From Synaphobranchus kaupii (Eukaryota > Chordata > Actinopteri > Anguilliformes > Synaphobranchidae), in contig CM056396.1 in assembly GCA_029718625.1 (NCBI GenBank), forward strand, positions 27,698,974 through 27,762,973: a stretch of 64,000 nucleotides of DNA, in the 5' to 3' direction. Every line of letters starts with the position of its first letter. Position 1 is the stretch's first letter. This document shows, piece by piece, positions 1-10,501 of this stretch. A program made the translations under genes and the position numbers. The notes under the pieces are model-generated. The model ran no database searches. It was not told the DNA's origin and was given only the letters and a program-made list of their open reading frames with translations.

Positions 1-506
1 TAATGACTCCAAGGACATTTTTACCTTAATCTACCACATATCAGCGCACAGTAAATTGGAATGAGCAGTTGTCATGCCCTAAGAGACAAGTATACGCCAT
101 AGCCTATATTATGTATGATAACATGAACATAAAATAGTATTCCACCATCTGCAAAATGCTGCCAAATGTTCTATCTTCAATGAACATCAGTAGCCTACAT
201 CAAAAATACATTTAAAGATTGCACTACAGTATGTGAAATGCACTCAAAATGCGAAAATAATAGGGCTATCAAACATATTGGAAAGACAGTGCTCGAGTGG
301 AAACACAAACGTACATATGTAGCCAGCGAGACCAACGGTATTTTAGACCCAAAAATACTTACATATCGCAAAAGGGAAACTCCCCTCCATAATGCGTATT
401 CTATAGAGCTTGCGTAATACTAGACAGTTAAAACGAAAACTGCCGTTACGCTGGGCTGTAGTAAATTGCTCAAAGCACCCAAAAAGACTTGGCATATACC
501 ATTGCG
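1..506. other. Left flank, no gene seen
   Basis: AT-rich single-copy-looking sequence outside the tandem array. I see no exon, RNA gene or named repeat in it. Positions 502-506 (TTGCG) are the left target-site copy of the insertion that follows. Confidence 0.5.
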
Positions 507-1666
507 TGTTACGACCCCGGAATAGGACAGAACCCAAATGCAACGACAAGGAGATAGAAATGCAAAAATGAATATTTATTTAAGCTCAGGGCAGTCCTGA
601 GCATGGGGAGAAAAAGGCAATAACGGTAGAAGTTCCCAGCCGGAAACTGGACTCAACCGGGACCTCAGAATTGCTCCAAGCCGGAGCTGGACTTGACAGG
701 TTACACCGGTATTGTTCCAAGCCAGAACTGGACTTGACGGGTCACACTGGGAGCGCTAGGCATCCAATAATTTAAGCTTCGAACTTGTCTCCTGAAGCGA
801 TGGAGAAACAATTAAGACACAGTCCAGTAATGAATGTGCGGGAGCAGAGGGAGCAGGGAAAGTCAGGGGTGATAATGGTAACAGGTAACCGGGTTGTTTG
901 GAGCAGGGGATGAGCGGGGAGCGGGAGCGGTAGAGCAGGACAGTGCAGCGGAGCCCGGGCAGGACGCCGACGTGGCAACAGGGCAGCGGCAGTAGCAGCA
1001 CGGCAACAGCAGGGCGGCAGCAGAGGCAGGAGCGTCAGCACATCAGCAGCACCGCAGCACAGGGTGTGAGCGTGGACCGCCGCAGGGTGTAATAGCAGAA
1101 GCCCAAGCTGCATGCACAAACGTCAGGTGGAAGGCTGGGAGACCGCAACACAGGCAGGGATTCGCAGACAACTGCAGACTGGCAGACTTTAAGTAGACAA
1201 GGTGGTTAGCGAGACAGAATAGTGAACAGCAGGTGATGCCGCTCAGACTGGACAGAGTGAGGATTTAAACAGTTCAGCAGAGTGAATTAACACCGAACAG
1301 AACTAAACTGTTTGACTAGACAGAGAACCAGACAAGACCAGAAGTTTCAGACTACAAACGTTAACGAACTGGCAAAGGACAGAGAACTAAACTACAACTG
1401 ACTAAATACAACATTTAATTGGTATCAATTATGTGCCGCGTGCGAATGTATGCAAGAGTGATTAGCAGATTGAAGAGTGTGGAATGCATGCGACAACGGG
1501 GAAATGGGATAGGCGGAGACAGGAGTGGTGAAACAGAGTGATACAAACAGGAGAAACACACCCAGCCTGTAGCATGGGGGAAAACACGGACAATGGAGAG
1601 ACAAACACGAAACAGGGGGAGAGGGAAAACACGGAGAAAACAACAGGATGGGAGTGGAACGTAACA
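507..1666 (-). mobile_element. LTR-like insertion with 5-bp target duplication (flank copy)
   Basis: The insertion begins TGTTACGA and ends CGTAACA, and is flanked on both sides by the exact 5-bp duplication TTGCG (502-506 and 1667-1671). TG...CA ends plus a 5-bp duplication are typical of LTR retrotransposons. Read on the minus strand, an AATAAA-type poly(A) signal lies about 80 bp from the end, as expected for an LTR in minus orientation. At 1160 bp with no protein-coding frame, it is best read as a solo LTR or a small non-autonomous LTR element. Its first 100 bases resemble the insertion at 40428, so the two belong to one family. The interior is rich in short imperfect repeats (CCGGAACTGGACTTGA-type). 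Confidence 0.7.
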
Positions 1667-2018
1667 TTGCGAAGGTTATAATGTACTCTATTGGATAAAA
1701 AAGCCGACAATTAAACCAGAATGAACTGTAATGCATGAGACAGGCTTACAGGGCATGGGGGTATTACGCGGCGACGTTTCAGATAGTGTAATAGCGGTAT
1801 AAAGTGTTGTATATTTCTCAAACCGATTGTACCAGACAATAAATGACAACTGAATTTTGAAAGGAACATCTCGATGTGTAAAACCAATGGTAGGATTGTA
1901 TATTTATTTCATATTCCCTTACAGAAAAGAAGTTTATTCAAGTGTGCTATTAGTATACTTCTTTTAAACTAAAAATAAGTGAGTATGCTTTCAGTTTACT
2001 TTTTATGTACTTATCTGT
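1667..2018. other. Interval with an outer, degenerate inverted-repeat zone
   Basis: No gene is seen. From about 1918 there are CCCTTAC and AGTATACTT-type motifs, which recur in inverse orientation at 4840-4985. The foldback element therefore probably extends outward to about 1918 and 4985, with decayed outer ends. Confidence 0.4.
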
Positions 2019-2892
2019 AATGGGGCGTGGCGTGTGAGGTAGGAGGAGCCAAACGCAGCAAGGGGATTCTTTAAGCCCTAAGGCCACTGAGGCGGGAAAC
2101 CCATCAGATAAGGGAGGACAAGACAAGGAACACACACACCACAGCTACAGACCGGCTCACTGTTACACACCAATGAGTAGAAGCACAAACGCCTGGTTTC
2201 ACAACAAGAAACCCAAACAAGGCGAAAGGGAACAAAGGACTACTACCCCATACTTCTACGAGCTAAGTAACTAATAAACGAGCCGGAAATAACAAACGCC
2301 CTGTCTCGGAAACGAGACGCATAAGAACAGGCGAGTAGCATAAAAGGTACACATAAAACACACGCAACCAACAAACACTGAAAATGAATAGGAATTAGAA
2401 TACCAAGAGGCGAAAGGAACGGGGATCTAAAGTTCCAAGGCTACTATCAAGGGCTCGCAGTCAAACGCAAACATGTCCATAGCATCGTCCAAGCTCCATA
2501 TAAGGAGGGATACACCCGGAGAACGAACAGAACTACAGTTCCGAATAAAATTGTCCCGCAGGTGAAAAGGACGAACAGGACAGCTGCACCGGACATCACC
2601 AGCTAAAAGACCAACATGAATTTGTTAGAGAATAAAAGCCGTGCCTCTTGGTAAAGTAAAGTAAAAATTAGAAAGGGAAGGAAAATTAAAACCCCCCCCC
2701 CCCGATAAAGAATGTTTTTTAAAATATGTGAAATGATGTATGGTTAAGTGTGTTTAAAAGAAAATGTTTTTATTGGAAAAGAAAAAAAAAACAAAACAAT
2801 AAAGACAATCTTGGTAAAGAGGAATGTAACGAGGCGAAGGAACAGATATAACATTCCATGGCTAGTTTGATAGGCTCGCAGTCAAATGCAAC
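2019..2892 (+). repeat. Left arm of a large foldback (inverted) repeat
   Basis: This stretch is nearly the exact reverse complement of 4120-4834. Landmarks such as GGCTCGCAGTCAAATGCAA at the inner end and AATGGGGCGTG at the outer end occur in inverse order in the other arm. Without the 152-bp insertion at 2657-2808 plus its 11-bp duplication, the arm is about 711 bp, matching 715 bp for the right arm. No protein frame is convincing. The superfamily was not identified. Confidence 0.8.
2657..2808. mobile_element. Small A-rich insertion with an 11-bp target duplication
   Basis: TCTTGGTAAAG occurs at 2646-2656 and again at 2809-2819. The partner arm (about 4190-4205) has it once, giving the pre-insertion state. 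The inserted 152 bp contains a C11 run and ends in an A-rich tract with AATAAA just before the second duplication. An 11-bp duplication with an A-rich 3' end suggests a LINE-mobilised retroposed fragment. I do not recognise the source. Confidence 0.6.
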
Positions 2893-4119
2893 GACCAGGA
2901 AGCAGGAACAGAAAAAAGCCAGGGGAGAAGAGTCATAATAACTACATCTACATAGGCAAATACGCCAGGGGGGACGAGTCCTAATAGCTACTTCCACATA
3001 GGCAAGTACGCCAGGGGGGAAGAGTCCGAATTACTACATCCACATAGGAAAGTCCCGCATTGATCGAGAAAACGTAAAGGGATAAACGCCCGATCTCCCA
3101 GGAGAGAGAAACATTTTACAGGCGAGCTGACGGAGCACCGTCGTCCCATAACTTTACTAGCAAACATGACTAATGCAAGCTTAATTGAAAACACACACCC
3201 TAGCCTCTCAGTAAATGAATATGTAATGAGGCGAAATGGAACAGAGAGCTAACGTTCCGAGGCTATTTTCAGAAACATGCAGTCACACACAAACATGTCC
3301 ACAACATCGCCCAAACTCCAAATAAAGAGAAACATACCCGGAGATCGAACAGAACTACAGTTCCGAACAAAATCGTCCCGCAGGTGAAAAGGACGCACAG
3401 GAACAGCTGTAACAAAAGACCAATGCAAACTTAATCGAAAATAACCGACCTGCCTCAAAGAATAATTAAAACCCTAAAGTCAGTATGATACAAACGCCCT
3501 GTCTCTTAGTAAAAGGCAATGGATCTAGGCAAAACGACAAATAAAGGACAGACCAGAAAGCAGAGACTGAAATGAGCACACAAAATAGGAATTGAACCTG
3601 AAAGCTCAAAGCACAAAGGCCAGTACCGCAAAACTCCAATAAAAGCACAACGGAGCAAAACGGTCTCCTTAAAAACCTAGATCTAATCATACGATTAAAA
3701 CTTTAAAAGGGCAAAATAAACCACACACAAAACAGCACAACTAATACCAGAAAATACACCACAGAACAAACAATCACAATGAACAATTAATATCGAAGCC
3801 CAGAACAAAAGGAACATGGGCTTAAATAGCTCACCGGCATTACATCCCAGCTGTGAACGCTGATTACTTACTCCGTGAAAAAAAGGGACGGAGCCAAAAC
3901 TCCACCAACGGAGCAGCGCCCATGTGTGGCGACCGAGGAACACGACCGCAAGGGAAAAAGGGTCCACAGCGGAAGTTCCTAAAAGAGCCATAAAAGAATC
4001 TAAGTATTTTTTATTTTTTTTTAGAAGGGTAGGGAGGGTGGGACTAAGGGTGAGGGGGGTGTGGAACTAACTGGTACCTGGCAACAAGCACCCTGGAGAA
4101 AATAATCAGCACACTGGTA
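2893..4119. repeat. Spacer of the foldback element with modular direct repeats
   Basis: The spacer between the arms contains further copies of arm sequence in direct orientation. Blocks starting GAGGCGAAA..GGAAC at about 2408, 2829 and 3229 each run on into CAGTCA..CAAACATGTCCA or similar. A shorter ACATAGG(C/A)AA.. unit is repeated at about 2950-3050. No coding region was recognised. Positions 3690-4080 are an AT- and G-rich unassigned stretch. Confidence 0.55.
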
Positions 4120-4834
4120 GTTGCATTTGACTGCGAGCCTATCAAACTAGCCATGGAATGTTATATCTGTTCCTTCGCCTCGTTACATTCCTCTTTACCA
4201 AGAGGCACGGCTTTTATTCTCTATCAAACTCATGTTGGTCTTTTAGCCGGTGATGTCCGGTGCAGCTGTCCTATTCGTCCTTTTCACCTGCGGGACGATT
4301 TTGTTCGGAACTGTAGTTCTGTTTGTTCTCCGGGTGTGTCCCTCCTTATATGGAGCTTGGACGATGCTATGGACATGTTTGCGTTTGACTGCGAGCCCTT
4401 GATAGTAGCCTTGGAACTTTAGATCCCCGTTCCTTTCGCCTCTTGGTATTCTAATTCCTATTCATTTTCAGTGTTTGTTGGTTGCGTGTGTTTTATGTGT
4501 ACCTTTTATGCTACTCGCCTGTTCTTATGCGTCTCGTTTCCGAGACAGGGCGTTTGTTATTTCCGGCTCGTTTATTAGTTACTTAGCTCGTAGAAGTATG
4601 GGGTAGTAGTCCTTTGTTCCCTTTCGCCTTGTTTGGGTTTCTTGTTGTGAAACCAGGTGTTTGTGCTTCTACTCATTGGTGTGTAACAGTGAGCCGGTCT
4701 GTAGCTGTGGTGTGTGTGTGTTCCTTGTCTTCTCTCCTCCCTTATCTGCGGGCTTTCCCGCCTTAGTGGCCTTAGGGCTTAAAGAATCCCCTTGCTGCGT
4801 TTGGCTCCTCCTACCTCACACGTCACGCCCCATT
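4120..4834 (-). repeat. Right arm of the large foldback repeat
   Basis: Reverse complement of 2019-2892 without the 152-bp insertion. The match is near perfect across about 715 bp, so transcribed RNA could fold into a long hairpin with a loop of about 1.2 kb. The open frame at 4153-4422 lies entirely inside the repeat and resembles no known protein. Confidence 0.8.
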
Positions 4835-5403
4835 GCATTATCAGATATATACTAAACAAAATTATACTTAAGTATACTACTAGTACATTGATTAGTATAC
4901 TTACTACATAAAGTATACTTGGGAAATATACTTGAACTTTACTTAATAAAATTAACTTTAAGTATACTTTTTTTGGTAAGGGTAGCATATATTGCTAGTA
5001 GAATACATGGTAGAATGAGATAGTACTTTCAGTTTATTTTGCATTTGAGTGAGCAGGGCTTTTCTGGCATACGATCAGGCTATTGTTGGGTTTATCTTGT
5101 TGCTATGACGTTATTCTAATTTTATATGATGAATAAATATATTTATGAACTCAAACATAGACGCTATTGTCCACTATGTCACGCATAGGTAGGTATAGAC
5201 TAGGTGGGGGGTTGCTTGATAAATGGACTTGCTACAGGGAAATAGTGACACTTAGAAACTACTTATTCGGCAGAAATCGTCACGAACCGCCAACAATAAA
5301 TTTGTTTGTGATTTCCAATAATAGTTCGGCTGCAGTAGCAACGAATGTCTCAGTTGAGCAAAAAGGTTCCGCCGGCGTCACCTTCTACGCAAAGGAGTTA
5401 AAG
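4835..5403. other. Interval up to the array edge
   Basis: Starts with several AGTATACTT palindromes (4860-4980) that mirror the left end of the foldback element. The remainder to 5403 has no recognised gene. A 79-codon frame at 5167-5406 has no family resemblance. Homology to units B and C begins only at about 5404. Confidence 0.5.
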
Positions 5404-6264
5404 TAGTAACACAGAGTAGAGTCTTTCAGTCTTTATTCAATCCCAGTGCTGCTTAGTTAGCCTGGCATTTAACTTTTTAGTGCCCTTTTACCTCCTTTGG
5501 TCGTTTTGAAATCTTGGTGTGGAAAATAGGGCCTCAGCAACTTCCGGACCTTTAGCTACAGCGAAATGTCACGTGCGTCGTGTTTCAGTAACGTGGATGC
5601 GCGCATCGGAAATTTCCTTGTAAGCATGAAAGTATTTTAGAAACAGGTACTTGGGCGTGAACACATCTTAGCCCATCGAATTAAGTCCCAACCCTTGCGC
5701 CCTTTGCGGTTAGCTCGGTCGCTGGTGTTAACAGAAGGTGTTGTTGCCATGGTATTCTGCTCTGTGCGTTACCACTTGCATCACCAATCGCTGTCTAAAA
5801 ATCACATGCAAGATGCCCAACAAAAATGCTGGTATACATTTAACACTGCTGGTGTAGGCTAGTTTAGTTAAATCAACTAAATAATACAGTTCCGATGCTT
5901 CTCAACTCGGTTACGTGGAGCAACTAAATAAAACAATTTTGATGCTACTCAGCTCAGTTACGTGGAGCCTGTTGACATAAAGTCTACATTTTAAAGTGGA
6001 GAACCCCTCATCTGTAGTTTATAGCTGTAGTTCGTTCGTTCGTTCGTTCATTCATTCATTGGCAGGTTTATTCCAGAACAGGCATAGGTGGAGGGTGTGT
6101 AAGGCATTGCCTTCCCCTGGCCGGACATGACGATTAAAATAATGTAGGCTATTAAATATAAATACAAATGCAAGCGATAGAGGATTTGAGGTCGAGTTAG
6201 CTCACTCAATCCACTAGCTACTGCCTACTGCGGAGGAGGAGGTAACTAAGCTGGTCGGCAGCAT

Positions 6265-7110
6265 GTTAGTATACTTACAGACATTGCATTTAACAAACAT
6301 GTAAAAGAGAGATAGAGATAAAAGGACAGCAATTGGTATTTCAGAAGAAACAGGAAATATGACAGTACTCTGATAACAAACAGGAAGATTACAGTTATTA
6401 CTTGAACAATAACAATGGAATTCCAAACTCAACAAGACGGTGCATGGATTGTTGGGCCGTTCCATAACTGACTGGGTCCAGCAGAACACTGGTGGTAGAT
6501 TTTGTATTGATTTTGCTTCGGGGGGTTGCTACGGCGACTCACCTTGCTAACAGGTGGAATTTTCAAAACTCCACTCTAGCGGCAGTTGGTAATTTCAATT
6601 TCGAACCCATTTTTACAGTTTTTAAGGTACACAGACATAATATGTATCAAAATGTTCATTTGGTTCCCAGAATTCCTACGGTGTAAATATCTAAGCTGTG
6701 ACATTTTTACTTTGTAAAATATTCAGTGTTGTTTGAAAACCATGCTCCCCATTCACACAAATGGTGAAATGTTCAAAACTCCACTCTAGCGGCAGCTGGT
6801 AATTTCAATTTCAAACCCATTTTCTAACTTGTGACCACGACTACAGTTTTTAAGCTACACAAGACATATTATATACAGATGTGCATCTGGTTCCCAGGAT
6901 TCCTACGGTGTGAATATCTAAGCTGTGACATGTATATTTTTTTGAGATAGAGCTGTCTGAAGCTGGGCATGCTTTTCTCAAGCTACTATTGTATTCCCGG
7001 GCATGTGACGCCTAGGCGACTCCTGATTGGTTTAAATCTCATGCTACGAACGGACGGACGGATGGACGGACGGACACACATGTCACGTATAGAAGCGGCT
7101 GCACCGCTTA
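6265..7110. repeat. Unit-A-specific segment with an internal direct repeat
   Basis: Units B and C share one sequence here (26900-27500 and 49885-50530). Unit A has a different 0.85-kb stretch. Inside it a module of about 150-170 bp, recognisable by AACTCCACTCTAGCGGCAG, occurs twice (about 6552-6702 and 6762-6930). A (GGAC) run lies at 7048-7074. Probably an interspersed repeat of unknown family, or a replacement event. Confidence 0.55.
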
Positions 7111-8189
7111 AAAACACATTCGTGAACGGGCGTTGTTAAAAAAAATTCCCAAGCTGGGTTTTTCAAACCTTTTTCCATTCAACCAGTGCTTTGCTTTATT
7201 TTATTAATTGTGCATTGTTTAGGCCCAATTGGAAATAGTTGGCTGTGATAGCCCAGTTGTTGCCCTGGTGGTCAATTCAGCTGAAATTAATCTATATTTT
7301 CTATCTATCTTTTACCAATGTGTAATGCTTAGACATGGCTTTTTGCATTATCTGGTCGGGTTCGGTGGGATCGGGCCAGGCGAATACTACCCAAACCTAG
7401 AACCTAAAATTCCTAGGTACCAACTTTTACCACTAGGTACTGCTATAACAATAAGTGGAGCCTACAGTTGCAAGGCTAAGAGACACAGACCATTAGAAGT
7501 TATTTTTTTATTTTAGTGAACTTATTATTTTTTTACTGACTATATTTTGTCATTTATACCATATTTTATCAACGTATCATGGTAAAAAAACACACAAAAA
7601 ACTGTTTTAGAGAATTTCGCCCAGAATTACGTTATAGACTTTTGCTTGTCATTTTCGTGGATGGCTTTATGTCTCCCGATACAGACTACTTTACAACCAA
7701 AGCCTACATGGGCTCTGGTACTCATAAAACTGTAGTTACGGTGAAATTAATGCAAAAACTGCGTGCGCGAGCACGAAGGTGGATACCTACCCCGCCCTAA
7801 TCTTGCTTTACCCTGCAGTTGGTTCACCCTCCGCCTATGAGAACAGGGTTCACTGCTAAAATAGCTAAATTAAAAGCGGTAATACGCTGAAAACAATTAA
7901 ACCAGCTGTTACCAAGCCTGACTTTCAGATGGAGCATTTCATTCACTTGTACTTCAATAGATGGTAGTGTATTGTGACTCAAAGTGGACTGTTGATTTAC
8001 CACACTCGCAGTCCCTAGTGCAATAGCCTATATTTAAGGATTAGGTTTTACTTTAAATTATGGAGTTTAACAGTGTTTTTTTGTTGTTGTTGCTTTTGTG
8101 TTTCTAGAAAAGGCCTTTCTTACCGTGAAAATTTTAATTTGCAGAAAACAAATACGAAAAGAAGCATATAATTATGGTGACAATGATTG

Positions 8190-8201
8190 TATTATTATTC
8201 T

Positions 8202-8240
<39 letters not shown>

Positions 8241-8276
8241 TATTATTATTATTATTAATAATAATAGATCTAATAA
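8190..8276. repeat. (TAA)/(TTA) microsatellite, unit A
   Basis: Run of TAA then TTA repeats. The same locus is (TTC)n(TTA)n in unit B (28137-28213) and a longer compound TTA/TAA/AAT run in unit C (51629-51779). Confidence 0.9.
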
Positions 8277-8356
8277 TATTAATGAGAATATTAATAACCT
8301 GGTTATAATCAGAGTAATGATCATATCAGAAGGTCAGTATGAGCACAGTTTATATA

Positions 8357-9997
8357 CAGTCAAGCCTAAAAGTCTGCACACTCCTTTCAACTTCTCCACG
8401 TTTTATTACGTTACAGACATATTCTACAATAGATTGAGTTAATTTTTTGTCTCAAAATTCTACACAAAATAGCCCATAATGACAAAGTGAAAACAAGGTT
8501 TTTAGACATTTGTGCTAATTTATTAAAAATCAAAATGTAAAATATCATATGTACACAAGTGTGCACACCCTTTGATATGACACCCAAAAGTGAGCTGAGG
8601 TGCATTTTGTTTCCACTGATACTGCTTGAGATGTTTCTACAGCTTAATTGGAGTCCACCTGTGATAAATTCAATTGATTGGACATGATTGGGGATTGCCA
8701 ACACCTGCCTATATAAGGTCCCACAGTTGACAGTGCATGTCAGAGCAAACTCCAAGCCATGGGGTCAAAGGAATTATCTGCAGACCTCAGAAACAGGATT
8801 GTGTCAAGGCATAGATCTGGAGAAGGGTACGGAAAAATCTCTGCAGCTTTACAGGTCTCAAAGAGCACAGTGGCCACCATCATTCGTAAATGGAAGAAGT
8901 TTGGAACCACCAAGAATCTTCCTAGACCTGGCCGCCTGGCCAAACTGAGCAATCGGGGAAGACGGGCCTTGGCCAGGGAGGTGAGCAGGAACCCGAGGGT
9001 CACTCTGACAGAGCTCCAGCGTATCCTTGTGGAGATGGGAGAACCTTTCAGAAGATCAACCATCCAGGCAGCACTCCACCAATCAGGCCTTTATGGTAGA
9101 GTGGCCAGACGGAAGCCCCTCCTTAGTAAAAGGCACATCACAGCCCGCTTGGAGTTTGCCAAAAGGCACCTAGAGGACTCTCAAACCATGAGAATCAAGA
9201 TTATCTGGTCTGATGAAACCAAAAATGAACTTTTTGGCCTGAATACCAAGCGTCACGTCTGGAGGAAACCAGGCACCGCTCATCACCTGGCTAATACCAT
9301 CCCTACAGTGAAGCATGGCGGTGGCAGCATTATGATGTGGGGATATTTTTCAGCAGCGGGAACGGGGCGACTAGTCCTGATAGAGGGAAAGATGAATGCA
9401 GCTAAGTACACCGAGATCCTTGAAGAAAACCTGCTCCAGAGCGCTCTGGACCTCAGACTGGGGCGAAGGTTTACCTTCCAACATGACAACGACCCGAACC
9501 ACACAGCCAAGAGAACAAAGGAGTGGCTTCGGAGAAAGTCTGTGCATGTCCTTGAGTGGCCCAGCCAGAGCCCAGACCTGAATCCAATTGAACATCTGTG
9601 GAAAGAGCTGAAAATGGCTGTGTACCGACGCTCCCCATCCAACCTGACGGAGCTTGCAAGGATATGCCAAGAGGAATGGGCAAAAATATCCAGAAACAGG
9701 TGTGCCAAGCTCGTAGCTTCTTTCCCAAGATGCCTTGAAGCTGTAATCGCTGCCAAATGTGCAGCAACCAAGTATTAGGCTAAGGGTGTGTACAGATATG
9801 TAACCCCTAAATAACCTATTTTTGTCAGTAAAATAAAATTGCATATTTTCTAAAAACCTGTTTTCACTTCGTCATTTATGGCTATTGTGTGTAGATGTTT
9901 GAGGCAAAAAATGAACTCAATCTATTGTAGTATAAGTCTGTAACGTAATAAAACGTGGAGAAGGTGAAAGGGGTGTGCAGACTTTCCGGCTTGACTG
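8357..9997 (+). mobile_element. Tc1/mariner-type DNA transposon, full length (unit A)
   Basis: Ends CAGTCAAGCC / GGCTTGACTG in inverted orientation, flanked by TA on both sides (8355-8356 and 9998-9999). Long terminal inverted repeats of about 150-200 bp are visible. The element is 1641 bp and contains one transposase gene. Unit C carries the exact empty site near 51847-51855 (TTTATATATATGGC). Confidence 0.92.
8759..9778 (+). CDS. Tc1-family transposase, full-length frame (unit A)
   Basis: Transposase of 339 residues, the usual Tc1 length, for cut-and-paste movement between TA sites. The N-terminal part has the paired-like helix-turn-helix region (SGEGYGKISAALQVSKSTV) and a linker with a GRP-type motif that here reads GRLAKL. 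The catalytic DDE triad looks intact: D in WSDETK (residue 152), D in QHDNDP, and E in NPIEHLW, with 34 residues between the last two (DD34E). The start ATG follows GCC and is shared with the unit B copy. Compared with B, this copy has P to L in the GRP motif and K to N after the second Asp, so activity is doubtful although the frame is open. Opposite-strand open frames here are shadows. Confidence 0.93.
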   Translation: MGSKELSADLRNRIVSRHRSGEGYGKISAALQVSKSTVATIIRKWKKFGTTKNLPRPGRLAKLSNRGRRALAREVSRNPRVTLTELQRILVEMGEPFRRSTIQAALHQSGLYGRVARRKPLLSKRHITARLEFAKRHLEDSQTMRIKIIWSDETKNELFGLNTKRHVWRKPGTAHHLANTIPTVKHGGGSIMMWGYFSAAGTGRLVLIEGKMNAAKYTEILEENLLQSALDLRLGRRFTFQHDNDPNHTAKRTKEWLRRKSVHVLEWPSQSPDLNPIEHLWKELKMAVYRRSPSNLTELARICQEEWAKISRNRCAKLVASFPRCLEAVIAAKCAATKY

Positions 9998-10501
9998 TAT
10001 ATGGCATTATTTAAGGATCATGATAACTGCTCTATTTTCAACATTCCTTCAGTTACAGAAAACCCTCCCAGTTTTCTTCTATACGAAAATATAAACTAGC
10101 TACACTAATGTAGGCTGAACACATGCGCTATAGCACAGGTCAATGAGGCAAACTTGGCAGGCTAATTTATTTTATTTTATTTAAGCCTCGTGCTTATGCT
10201 CAATTTCCTCACACTCTATGTGATCTCAACTGATTTGGACGCATAGCTTATTCACACGTATGCGTTTTAGAAGTGTAGGTTACATATATGAACACACGAT
10301 TCGAGAATTGCCTTGTTTACTGTAAAGACAGCCTTTGTGTGTTTGCTTACGCATATTGAATCGCATAGGTGCAGAACATTTCCTGTATCGTCTTTGTAGT
10401 CTGGCAAGACGCTCGCTAGCCCGTAAGAATTTAATTTTTTTCTGACGGAATTGTTTCATGTGGTGGGCATGGACTGGGACAAATTCAGAAAGACTCTCAA
10501 A
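9998..10501 (+). promoter_or_regulatory. Upstream region of receptor gene A
   Basis: About 500 bp between Tc1 and the start codon, conserved in all three units (29890-30391 and 51855-52355). A CATTTCCTGT motif (ETS/PU.1-like core TTCC) lies at about 10377-10386, roughly 120 bp before the ATG. No clear TATA box was seen. Promoter function is inferred from position only. Confidence 0.35.

Larger units (their letters stand above)
5404..8356. other. 5' non-coding part of unit A
   Basis: No gene recognised. Contains a (TTCG)/(TTCA) tetranucleotide run near 6030-6060, a unit-A-specific segment at 6265-7110, and sequence at 7145-7590 shared with unit C but missing from unit B. The open frames here (for example 7229-7516 and 7579-7800) are not kept in frame between units. 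Confidence 0.5.

Noticed and set aside
5167..5406. 79-codon open frame at the array edge
   Set aside because: No domain or family resemblance, no flanking splice or promoter signals, and it crosses the array boundary.
8098..8442. Isoleucine/asparagine-rich open frame
   Set aside because: Translation of a TAA/TTA microsatellite.
9283..9844. Long minus-strand open frames opposite the Tc1 transposase
   Set aside because: Shadows of the real plus-strand gene. The same shadows recur opposite the unit B copy.
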